Source: Hysterium pulicare CBS 123377 (taxonomy: Eukaryota > Ascomycota > Dothideomycetes > Hysteriales > Hysteriaceae). Taken from it: a stretch of 64,000 bases of DNA. Below the pieces are notes generated by a model that saw nothing but the letters and a program-made list of their open reading frames with translations, was not told the origin of the DNA and did not search any database. This document shows, piece by piece, positions 32,991 through 42,570 of the stretch. The first letter of the stretch is position 1, and every line of letters starts with the position of its first letter. The position numbers and the translations under genes were made by a program. Location of the stretch: positions 119,972-183,971 of the forward strand of contig AJFK01000324.1 in assembly GCA_000467715.1 (NCBI GenBank), given 5' to 3'.

Positions 32991-34877
32991 TGGTACGCAT
33001 CTGACTGAATGAAGAGAACTATCCTGACAATATCTTTCTGCTGCAGCCATCAGACAAGAAATACTATGGCATGCCAATGATTACTCAAATTTCAGTCGTT
33101 TGATACTTCTCTTTAAGGATGGATGATAAGATTTTACAGGCATATACGGCAGTGGTTCCACCAAAGCATGTTGCCAAAGGCCCAGTCTATATTTCTTGAC
33201 GCTCTGCAAAGGCTCTTTACTCTTGGGGGCAACAATCACGATGCCACCTGAGAAACCTCGAAGTATAGCCTAGAAGGCGCATGGTAAGATCTACCAGCCT
33301 CCTTTTCTAAGATTACTAACAAACATCCTTGTGTAGGTCGGAGAGCTAAGCAAGTCGTCATTGTTATAGAGTAGCCCGCTTACACATGGGCAGTCAGGAT
33401 TTCGAACGTGTGGATTTGACCGTGGATCCTTCAGCGTCAATCTAAAATTCTTCCTGCCTGAACCAATAGTCGAAGGAGCCTCAAGTCGTTGGTGAATCCA
33501 AGTCCAGGTATCTCCTCAGAGGCCCGTCGCTCTTGTACTGCTCCTAGTTGAGCAGTCTCAAATCCCGCGCACGAAACTGAGATCCTCTTAGGACGCACGA
33601 CAAGTACCGCCGCGGTTTTATGTGACGGCCGTGCTTCCTGTGCGTAGCTTCAAGGCTTATCATGGAGTGGTGACCTTCTGCGTCTCTTCCATCCTCGCGT
33701 TGGGCTGTCGTTCGAATAGAGTTCGCCGTGGCTGCTGCTTTGGGAGTGCAAGGGCCCCTGTTAGCGTTGAGTCAGCAGCAACGTCGGCTGTAGTGACAGT
33801 ACGTACGCACAGGTAGCGACGACGTGCATCTACAAATGTCCAAGCACGTCGAGCACCGAGAACTGCGTTCCGGCTGAGAGGCATCTGGTGGCGTTCATGA
33901 CGAGGGAGAACGTTTTTTTGGGTGTGTGCACAAGCCACAGACTACAGGCGGAGGCGGAGCTGGCTTGGTCACTTTGTCTGTGCTGCAGAGCGACACACCC
34001 ACAAGCTACCACACTGCAGTCGCATGCGGCCTTGCTATCTTGCTGACGCGGTCGAAAAGCCACTTGAGGGTCGGAAGTAGCGTTGGTCTTATCCACATGC
34101 AGAGAAAAACAGTCGTATGCACCCACAAGCAGAGGTAGCATAGCGCGTGCAGTGTGAGACAGTCTGGCATGACATGGGGAGGAAACATAATCAGGCCGGG
34201 GATGCTGGAGGAGGAGAACCGCTTTCGATTAGCAAACGGTGCTGTTGATCATCCTGCAAGCCTTCACAGTTTGTATTCTATATGTAGTGTAGCAAACTTT
34301 CGTATAGAAAAGATAATAGAAGTGTCTGTAGCTCTCTTAGCACCAATAGCTGCCTCTGCTTGACGCCTTTTCCATGTTTCTCCTAGTCTGCGCTCAGCAC
34401 GCACCACCGAAACTCTAATAGCTGCAATCTATATAACTCTCGCATTACGAATATACGTAGCAAAACATGTACCGCGAAGTATCGGAAAGGAAGTCTAAAA
34501 ATTTGTTCCCTCATTACAGCCCTAAGGTATGACTCTCTATTTGCTGAGCTCACCACATGTACCCAACACACGTTACATTCGCAAGAAACTAGTATGTTCA
34601 ACTTCGATTTCGGCTGTAGCTGCGGGACATCGAACCTCCCTCTCATTATGGTTTACAACAATAAAATGCATCAATGCCGCCCAAATCAAATGATCATTCT
34701 GTTATCTCAAGCCAATTATCATTCGTATATACTCTTAAACCGACTCCCAACGAGCAACCTTCACGTGCAATTTGCTCTTTGTTTCATACATACATCTCCT
34801 TTGTTGTTTTCTATCTTTCTACTCAAGCATATCGCCGAAGCAAAGCATGCCCTATTCCTACTCCTGCCGTGTACTGT
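32991..34877. other. gene-poor region
   Basis: No gene supported. At 33600-34190 base composition shifts to higher GC than its surroundings and CACCCACAAGC occurs twice (about 33998 and 34113), which could mark old mobile-element DNA; no terminal repeats or transposase motifs were seen. Confidence 0.35.
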
Positions 34878-35759
34878 CTACAGCAGCGAAACCCAAACAT
34901 CTAAACTCTTCATTTTCTCTTCCCCATCATCCACCTCTCCACGATTCTTAATAACGCACTTCGGCTTGACCTCGATAGTACTCTCTGCCTCCTCCTTTGT
35001 CCACACCAAGTTCCTCAAACCTCCCACCTCATTACTCGCATACATGACAACCACGGTAACATGTGTCATATGTATAAAGCTCCACCCACCCTCGTCCAGT
35101 TCCTCATAGTGTAGTAACCGGGGTCGTAAACACCTCTGTTTTTGCTTAACCGGAAACCCAATCAAGATATCTGGTATCTTATCCAAAACTTTTTGTTGCA
35201 AGTGGCTGAAAGGGTCTTCCCAACGAAGAAGACGTCCCAGAGTACAATAATCCAGACCGAGAGAGAGACGGAGAGAGCGGAGAGAAGGGGTTCGTGGAGC
35301 TAATGTACGGTTCATCAGAAAGTCAATATCATATAGAAGCTCGACAATCCACCAGAGATCACCATCGGTGATGATATCGAGGGTCACGATTTGAGAGAGC
35401 AAAGAGGGCACCACATCGCCTGGATAACCCAACCTTGGAACCCTTTCAAGATCGAATGTACAAGAGAGCTTCGGGTCCTCGAATCGGATCGTCGCTTTGA
35501 AGTTTCGGGAGATACTCTCGGAGTATTCGACGTTCAGTTGTCGATTTGTGAGGAAAACGCTCGGGAACGGAGATTCAGGGAAGGTAACTGTTACGACTTT
35601 TACACATATACATTCCTCGTTCAGATCTCGTTGGTACTCTACTTCGTGGTGGACATAACTGTAGATTTGATCGCGGAGTTCGCGAGGGAGGCCGAGGAGT
35701 AGATTGAAAGGCGCAAGGGTGGGTTTGGACGTGCTTAATGCCATGCTGCTCGTTGTCAT
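34878..35759 (-). CDS. 2EXR-family protein
   Basis: Intronless, 293 residues from ATG 35759. Hallmark LLLGLPRELRDQIYSYVHHE at about residues 20-39. Then FLTNRQLNVEYSESISRNFK, SLLSQIVTLDIITDGD, ILIGFPVKQKQRCLRPR and VTVVVMYASNEVGGLRNLVW. The block order and spacing match the paralogue at 30177-31061 closely. The C-terminus is short and acidic (NRGEVDDGEEKMKS). The 35760-36090 region contains two copies of GTCAACGGTGAC, a possible regulatory repeat upstream of this gene. Function unknown. Confidence 0.8.
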   Translation of the reverse strand: MTTSSMALSTSKPTLAPFNLLLGLPRELRDQIYSYVHHEVEYQRDLNEECICVKVVTVTFPESPFPSVFLTNRQLNVEYSESISRNFKATIRFEDPKLSCTFDLERVPRLGYPGDVVPSLLSQIVTLDIITDGDLWWIVELLYDIDFLMNRTLAPRTPSLRSLRLSLGLDYCTLGRLLRWEDPFSHLQQKVLDKIPDILIGFPVKQKQRCLRPRLLHYEELDEGGWSFIHMTHVTVVVMYASNEVGGLRNLVWTKEEAESTIEVKPKCVIKNRGEVDDGEEKMKSLDVWVSLL

Positions 35760-36090
35760 GGTAGCTTGGTTTGGTTGTTATAGTGTGGCCGCCTCTGGAT
35801 GTGGTGTTTTGTGTTTTGTGTTTTGTTTCTCTTGGGTGCTGGTTTCTTCCCAAGTCCACGAAGCAGCGAACAGCGCCTTTTAACTTCCACCCGGTGCGTA
35901 CTTAGTCAACGGTGACTCAAAGACCTAGATATCACGTTCAACCATTGACTCTTTTTGTCGTCAACGGTGACGACAGCGTACCAGAACCAAAGAAACCACC
36001 CCAACGAGAACTCAACGCAAAATCAAAGCAACACCGTTACATCATTCAGTGAAATCAACCAGGAACGAGAGCTTTAAATATAATCACCGC
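35760..36090. promoter_or_regulatory. upstream region with repeated GTCAACGGTGAC
   Basis: GTCAACGGTGAC occurs twice, about 53 bp apart (about 35907 and 35960), within the promoter of the 2EXR gene at 34878-35759. A third, related GTTGAC core occurs nearby. It could be a factor-binding site; this is inference. The right part is the 3' flank of the 36091 pseudogene. Confidence 0.35.
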
Positions 36091-36609
36091 TTACGCGTGG
36101 TTGAGCTCAATCAAACTCTTCTTCGATCCGAGGCGAATAGTGCTAAGATTCGGCATGACGGGAAGTGCGCCATCAAGGAGAAAATAGTTGACGTTCTCAA
36201 CATATCGCTCCATCCGGTTACATTCCCTGGAGATAATAGTGAGGTACTGAATTTTAGCTAAGAGAGATGGTATGGGGATGCCGTCTTCGGCGGTCGACCT
36301 GCGCATGAGCACTTCTCGTGGCTCTCGGGTATTAAACCTCACGGTCTTCGTCGCGATGACACATCTGAAGTTCTTGTAGGCTCTTGACCGGTACTCTGAA
36401 TGGATTTGATGGCTCAAGGGAAGAACAGCCTGGATCGGAGCCTCCGGAAAGTGGAACGAGAAGACTTGTATCCGGCCCACGTTACATTCGTGAATCTGGC
36501 TTAAAAGGAGGTCTCAATGCAAGTAGTTGTAGATCTCATCGCGAAGCTCATGCGGGATGCTAAGAAGGTGCGCGGTGGGTTTGATCAGGGCTATGGCTGA
36601 GGAGTCGGC
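36091..36609 (-). pseudogene. 2EXR-family pseudogene, stop codon inside the hallmark domain
   Basis: The exon begins after a perfect acceptor (CTAACGCTGTAG) at 36609 and reads AHLLSIPHELRDEIYNYLH, then TGA (36516-36514), then continues in the same frame (DLLLSQIHECNVGRIQVFSF, LPLSHQIHSEYRSRAYKNFR, ALPVMPNLSTIRLG) to TAA at 36091. An intron (36610..36681, GTAAGT donor) and a short coding-like upstream exon remain recognisable. Apart from the one stop the frame is intact for 173 codons. It is also shorter than intact members (about 290 residues), lacking the last two family blocks; the same truncated end occurs in the 32.8-kb relic. Confidence 0.75.
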
Positions 36610-36918
36610 CTACAGCGTTAGTTTGAGCTGCGGGACACGGGCGAAGTCCAGTTCGCTGCCTTGCGACTGTTTCAGACTTACTGTAGGAATGGTACTGTGA
36701 TTTGAGGATGTGAAGAAACTGTTCTGGCTTGATTCCTGTGAATCGAGGCAGGATTTTGGTGTTGTGGGCGTCAGTGACGATCTATACGATGTTTTCAAAC
36801 GGCATAGCGCGACTAGCGGTGGAAAATGCACGTGCAACGCTACTTATCAATACGCAACACCGCTGCAAAAGGATTCTTTTACACAACTCCCCTCACAAAT
36901 TCAACGTTCCGCTGCGCC

Positions 36919-37804
36919 ATGTCGTCGACCAGCGCCCGATCTACTACCCCCTTTTTCACTGCCCTCCCCAGGGAGCTACGCGATGAGATCTACAGTAATC
37001 TGGGCGAAACTTGGAGTATCCGCTGTGTCATGATTGATGATGGGTCCCCTACCCGTCTGTCTCGACCCCCTATAAATACTACCCCTCAAACGTTCATCTT
37101 CGAGGAGCCATTTCGAGCCATTCTAGACGTCTGCATCCCACACAATCCAGTAACGGACTTGCTGTTGGTCAACAAACAGATCCGCTCGGAGTATCTTGAC
37201 ACCATTCTGCGCAATCGGAAAGCAGGACGGGCTATTGTTACTATTGGTGCAATACTTCTCGACTTTCCGGAATGGAGACTGCGGGCTGAAGCGAACAAAT
37301 TTGACAGATGGAGCGCTTTCAGCCCGTTGAACATCAATCGCGACATTCAGCTCTACGGTGGATTGAACCTGAGTTTCGACGACGTCTTTCCTTACATCGA
37401 AGCTTGTCGTGGCTTGTCACTTCGTCTGGCTCTGGCGGATGGCGGTATGATGCACACAGGAATCATCAAATATACGGTCAAGAAGATTGTCGGCGAAAGA
37501 GTGTCGGAAGAGGTTTTGGAGACTAAGTTGGTGAAGAAGTGCTACACTGTGACAAAGAAGCTATGGAATGACAAAAATTTGGAGGCTGTGTGTGGTGATG
37601 ATGGGGATCTGATTGTGATGGAGTCTCATACCACTGCTAGTAAGTTCAAGCCCTCTGGATCGAGTACTCAACTATTATAATTGAGAGACTGACATATACC
37701 AACTCTTAGAAGATTGGTTATGGGATCCCGAAGCGGGTCGAGAATGGGAAGCGGAGACACTAGCAATGTATCAGAACTTAGACATGGAAGGTATTCAACC
37801 GTAA
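36919..37804 (+). CDS. 2EXR-family protein
   Basis: Two exons, join(36919..37639,37710..37804), 271 residues; the 70-bp intron has a consensus GTAAGT donor and CTTAG acceptor and the joined frame adds DWLWDPEAGREWEAETLAM to the end. Hallmark PFFTALPRELRDEIYSNLGE at about residues 11-30. Second block LLLVNKQIRSEYLDTILRNR. The ATG at 36919 (MSSTSARS) is preferred over an in-frame upstream start because it puts the hallmark near the N-terminus as in its relatives. The Trp/acidic C-terminal motif is not seen in the other members of the array, so this copy belongs to another branch. Function unknown. Confidence 0.78.
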
Positions 37805-38340
37805 GGGTGAACTACGGGTATCCAAGGTCTACATGCAAAAATTCCACTAAAGCACTGCTACTCAGGACTTGTGCCGATGTTCGAGAGGAAAAAGGAGGAT
37901 GGGCTCATCCTGTACCTACGACGAACACTGAGTTCCTAATTCTCTCATAAGCATGATTTGATTATATCGAGAGCCTAAAATCGAATATTGGGTGATTCTT
38001 AAGATAATTGTGTGTATTTGAAAGAATCAAAAACGGACACTGGGTAAACTTGCACCTCAAAGAGCTGTAGAGTTCTCGTAGGATTAAGGAGTATGCCCAC
38101 CGCCCAGCTTTGGGGGACCCAGCCATTCATAGAAACAACTACTGCCTGACAATGAAATACAACTTATATCATAGGCACTATAACTTTACTATCTCTGAGG
38201 CTACCTTGGGCGGAGGGTTAGCCCTGGGTGGGCTTGGCATCACGTTGCCCTACCCACCACGCGAATCTAGTGTGCACTTTTAACACCTGCGCAGCTAGAC
38301 TTACGACAGGACTAGTCAACACACTTCGATACAATTCGAC
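37805..38340. other. intergenic region
   Basis: A/T-rich flank between two same-strand 2EXR loci. Nothing recognised. Confidence 0.3.
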
Positions 38341-39306
38341 ATGGATGACGGTTCCTCCAACGAAGTGGTAATTCGGGCTAGGATCCCGGAAGGCAATACG
38401 AGCACCCCTTTCCCCAGCGCATCGACTCCCACAGCAAACGCCTTAGACGGTGACGGCGGCATGATGATTGGAGATGTAGGTGTTAAGCCAGAATCAAGAG
38501 CATCCTTTTTCACGACCTTTCCCCGCGAGCTGAGAGATAAGATATACCGCTACATGCTGATCGTTATCTCATTTCAACGAGTTGAACCACTGCTTGGATG
38601 GGAGTCCACCACCGAAATCCGACTCGAAGGCGCTCCAGCAAAATTCTATACTCTGGTCAGTCGCCAATTCAAGCAAGAGTACATGGACGAGCATCGGCGC
38701 AACTTCAAGGCCAAGGTTATACTTTGCGAAAAGGCGGCACAGCATCCCTAGGACCAGCTGCCGATCGGACAATCTCTCAACAGTCACGCTTCGCTACTTG
38801 GTATCCTCAAGGTCTGAACAATTATCGTCGATAATAGAGCCGCCTTCTCGACCAGTATTAATCGGCCAAGTACTCCCGTCTGGTGGGAGTTTCTCCCCGA
38901 TCCGGACAAGCGGCTGCTTTTCGATCGAGCAGCCAACAATATCCTCGACTTAATGCACCAAATCAGCGAGCTTGAGATCATCATCATAGGTGATGCAATG
39001 CGGTCTCTTGGTCTCTCCAACAACTCGGTTGATCCGTACGATTTCGTCGACTTCCACGGGTGGCGGCCTCTGAACTTCGAGTTTGGAAGGGCTAGAACAA
39101 TCAAGACCCTCAAGAAGAAGGCAATCATTGCTGATGTGGCCCTGGAAGGGTTTACAATTCGACTGAGGTTGGTGATGAGAGCTTTGGACATACCGAGAGG
39201 AAGCATCATGTGTATGAAATCAGCGATTTTCGGGCTGAATGTGGTGAGATCTTGGGGAAATGCAGACAAGACCGAGCAGATGAAGAAGGAAGTCAATTAT
39301 GATTAG
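38341..39306 (+). pseudogene. 2EXR-family gene with two in-frame stops
   Basis: From ATG 38341 a single frame runs 322 codons to TAG 39304 but is broken by TAG at 38749 and TGA at 38815. Before the stops: SFFTTFPRELRDKIYRYMLI (hallmark) and YTLVSRQFKQEYMDEHRRNF (second block). After them: RPSTPVWWEFLPDPDKRLLF, DLMHQISELEIIIIGDAMRS and FEFGRARTIKTLKKKA. The frame is preserved throughout, so the damage is two point changes rather than indels. No GT-AG pair removing both stops in phase was found. Either it is a recent pseudogene or an unusual intron is used. Confidence 0.65.
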
Positions 39307-39666
39307 CCATTGCTTACTGATTATTCAGCATGTACTTCAGACCTCCTTAACCAAAGCCAGAGTATCACAAGGGAGGTCATAATTCATCGTGTTCGGAGGG
39401 TGTTTCTTACCCTACCACCTTCTTTACCACTAGTCTACAAAGCCGAGTTAGACTCTAGGAAGAGCACGAGAGCAAGTTTCCATCCTTTAAGTTAGTGGGA
39501 AAACAGTATATGGAATGGGATCTCCCAGACTTGTGCCATCAAAGGAGTTCATTGTACAACTAAGAATGACACCCTGTGGCATGATATGTGGCAAATTTTG
39601 CTCTATGTTGATCCGAATCTAAAACCTTCGAAGCCGAACTCTTCAAAAAATGATGCATTGCCCCAC
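39307..39666. other. intergenic region between convergent loci
   Basis: Short gap between the 38341 pseudogene and the 3' end of the MFS gene. Nothing recognised. Confidence 0.3.
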
Positions 39667-41610
39667 TCAGAGACTCGGACTAAAGCGACTCATCTTCCTA
39701 ATTCGGGCACCATAGAAATAGAAGAGGATTGGGACAGGAAACAAGGCCGCGGTCAAGAACCCAAGCAGAGACGTTGCCCAATCGACACCAAGAGTGTGAT
39801 ACCTTTTGCCTCGTTAGCCACCCACAACCTTTCAAAACCCTCAAAACATAACCAAGAAAACCAAGAAAAGGGGAAACTCACATAGCAGTAGCAAAAAGCG
39901 GAAACCCAGCCCCAAACAAACTCCTCACAACCGTATTCGCCGCAATAGCGCTATTAGCATTCATAAGATAGCAATCAATAATATAATTCAAGCCCTGCAA
40001 GAAAATCATCAAAACCCCCGCTCCAATAGGAATACCTGCCACAACCTGCGGCACCCACGTAATATGCGGACTACTAGTCCATGCAAACCAGAACATGCCC
40101 GCAGGGAACAAAAACCCGCCTATGATCATAGGAATGAGGCGCTCCTCGGGGACTACGCGCCCGTGCTTCTGCATCTTGCGCGCGAATCGCGTCTTCGATG
40201 TCCAGACTATTATCGCGCCGCCGAGGATAACGCCTATGGTTATGGAGATGAAGGGCAGGGCGCCGACGCCTTCATTCCAGCCGCGTTGTTCTTGGAAGGC
40301 GATGGGGTAGGCTTCGAAGAATAGGTAGAGGATGCCGTAAATGAGGGCCATGTATAGTGTTACGAAGACGAGAATGGGTTCGAGGAAGAGCATGATGAAG
40401 GGTCGGACTAGGTATACGTTTACGATTCTCTTAAGATCGACTTGGGTTTCGTCTGCTTTGGCGTGGATGGCCCAGTTTCGGGTTTCGAAGCGGATGAGTT
40501 TGGCGCGCTGTTGGAGGAGGGTTGGCGGGTAAGATTCTGGAACGAATATGTAACCGATGATGCCGAAGAAAAATGCCATTATTGCGGTTAGGTATTCGGT
40601 CCATCGCCACCCGAGATAAGACTGTGTTACAAAGCCGCCGATAATAGGGCCGGCCACGGGACCTATGAAGGTGGCGCCGGCGAAGATGCAGACGGCGATG
40701 CCGCGATCGATGGGGTCCCAGAAATCAGTGAGAGCACCGCCTACAATGGCTAACGGCGCACTTCCGAACAAACCCCCAAAAAATCGACACAGCATGATCG
40801 TCTGCAGGTTCTGCGCTACCGCGACAGGGATCTGAAAGATGGCGAAGACGAAGAAGCCGAAGAAGAGGGGCGTTTTGCGACCGTACAGTTCGGAGAGGGG
40901 ACCCCAGATTATAGGACCGACGGCGAAGCCAAGGACGAAAAGACTTGTGCCTAGCACCATTACTTCAGTGGAGACGTTAAACTGGATCGAGGTAGGGATG
41001 GTTGCTGTGCTAAAGATGCTGCTAGCAAAGGTTATGCAGAAGGTCATTAGGCCGAGGAGAAGGGTTGTTGTCCATTTCTTCCAGCGGGGCCAGTTCATTG
41101 GATTGCCCTGAGGGAATTGTTAGTATGCTGTGGTAGTTATGAGGGCTTATTGAAACTTACGGGGTCATCTGGTCCGTCCCATTCGATGAGGTTGGGATCT
41201 TTCTGAGCTCTTTCCGGCGCCAATCCATGATTCAAAGATTCTTGCTTTTCGACGTCTCTTTCTTCATCATTGGGACCGTATGGTCCTACCGCAGAAGGTG
41301 CACGGCTGGCTCGAGGTTGTGATCGATACGATGTTGAGTGCCCTAGCTCTTCTTCGTTGTGTTTATCGCTCGCTATGGTGCTGTTGCTTGATGAATGTAA
41401 AGAGCCCTCATCTGGAGTAGCGTTGATAGAGTTTTTCTCATCCGGTGTACTGTATTTATCTTCATCGGGAATCCCTATCCCAGGCACTATTAACGTTTGC
41501 TGGAAGTTCTCTGCAGCAGTGTCCACAGGGCTGGGCCTTAGTTCATCCTGGTTGTACGTGGTCCTTCCACTGGCAGTCCTAGTGATGCCATCACCAAGCC
41601 GAGTCGCCAT
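39667..41610 (-). CDS. MFS drug:H+ antiporter (DHA1 family)
   Basis: Three exons, complement(join(39667..39802,39882..41107,41161..41610)), 603 residues; introns 79 and 53 bp. The 150-residue N-terminal tail is hydrophilic and ends IEWDGPDDPGNPMNWPRWKKW, the usual entry of DHA1 carriers. Twelve membrane segments follow. MFS motif A is GPLSELYGRKTPLF; the motif C-like stretch is GPVAGPIIGGFV. The last exon restores the usual end (YHTLGVDWATSLLGFL, PVPILFYFYGARIRKMSRFS). Family members export drugs, polyamines or other small molecules at the plasma membrane using the proton gradient; the substrate is not predictable. The first ATG in frame is 41610 (MATRLGDG). A dyad CTCGGCCGAG lies about 260 bp upstream. 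Confidence 0.92.
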
Positions 41611-42570
41611 AATGTGAGGATGCGAAGAAGGCGAAACAGTATGCAATAGTTACCTGCGTAAAATGCTCAAGGACCTGCAGATATTGTAAAGAGAAAGGTA
41701 ATAGTAGAAATAAAGAAGCAGCAAAGATATGAGATGGATATAACTTAAAGTAACATAAACCACAACTCCCTATATACACTCACCTACTGCTATACCTCAG
41801 TTACTACAAAGCCATTACCAACAAAGCTGTCGTCATCCTTGTTCGCTCTCGCGCTCCGCGTGAATCGGCCCTCGGCCGAGCCTTAACGCCAGTACAGAGC
41901 CGGAGATCCCACAATCCAAACAAGTGGGATAGATAAACGAATAGGAGGAGACCGCTTGAAAGCTTGACAGGCATTGTGGATCTGATATAATCGGATTTTG
42001 CGGGCTTTGTTAATAAAGGTCTGTCTGCGTCGGAATTTGTGTGCCATGGTCTCGGAACCGCTACATGTTTCGGACCGGCAGCGTAGTCATGTGTACGAAG
42101 GCTCGTACATGATTAGTGATATACCTGTCTGAACTCCCAGACATAGGACGTGATGCTTTTTCGAGGGGTGTCGATGGCTTAAGATGATACTCGCCGCGAG
42201 GCCGAAGATGAATGTGGAGGACATGATGTTCAAGTACGACTCGGCATTTAGCAAGGACCGACCGGGAACGCTGCAGGGATCATCGGCCGCACGCCGGCAC
42301 AGGAGGGATCCCACGTTTGTCTCATCGTTTTGTTCCACTCAACACCAGAAAGTCCATCTCAGCATCCTCAACCTGGTGGAGATACACCTGAGCCTACGTG
42401 GAATCCAAGTGTTTCACGACTTATATGCTAAAGATTGACGCTTTTCAGATCCTCTTTACTAAAATCACATGCGAACTATCCTGGCTGATCATTCAGCCCT
42501 GCACGAACCCAAATCCAATAAGATTCATTCATTGCAAATGAGAGGCTACGTGCTTGCTCAAAACCCCCAT
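41611..42570. promoter_or_regulatory. upstream region of the MFS gene
   Basis: This 960-bp gap contains the promoter of the MFS gene and the 3' flank of the CLC gene. The CT/CG-rich patch at about 41845-41885 carries the palindrome described at 41871. No gene was supported. Confidence 0.4.
41871..41880. promoter_or_regulatory. CGGCCG-centred 10-bp palindrome
   Basis: CTCGGCCGAG is a perfect palindrome, preceded at once by a half copy (TCGGCC). CGG/CCG triplets are the core of sites bound by Zn(II)2Cys6 regulators, which often control fungal drug transporters. The regulatory role is inference from position, about 260 bp before the MFS start. Confidence 0.35.

Noticed and set aside
33600-34190. 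Possible mobile element at the GC-richer patch
   Set aside because: No terminal repeats, target-site duplication, transposase or reverse transcriptase motifs were seen; only a small direct repeat.
36826-36918. Upstream start for the 2EXR gene
   Set aside because: The first codon of this extension lacks homology; relatives begin shortly before the LPRELRD block, so ATG 36919 was chosen.
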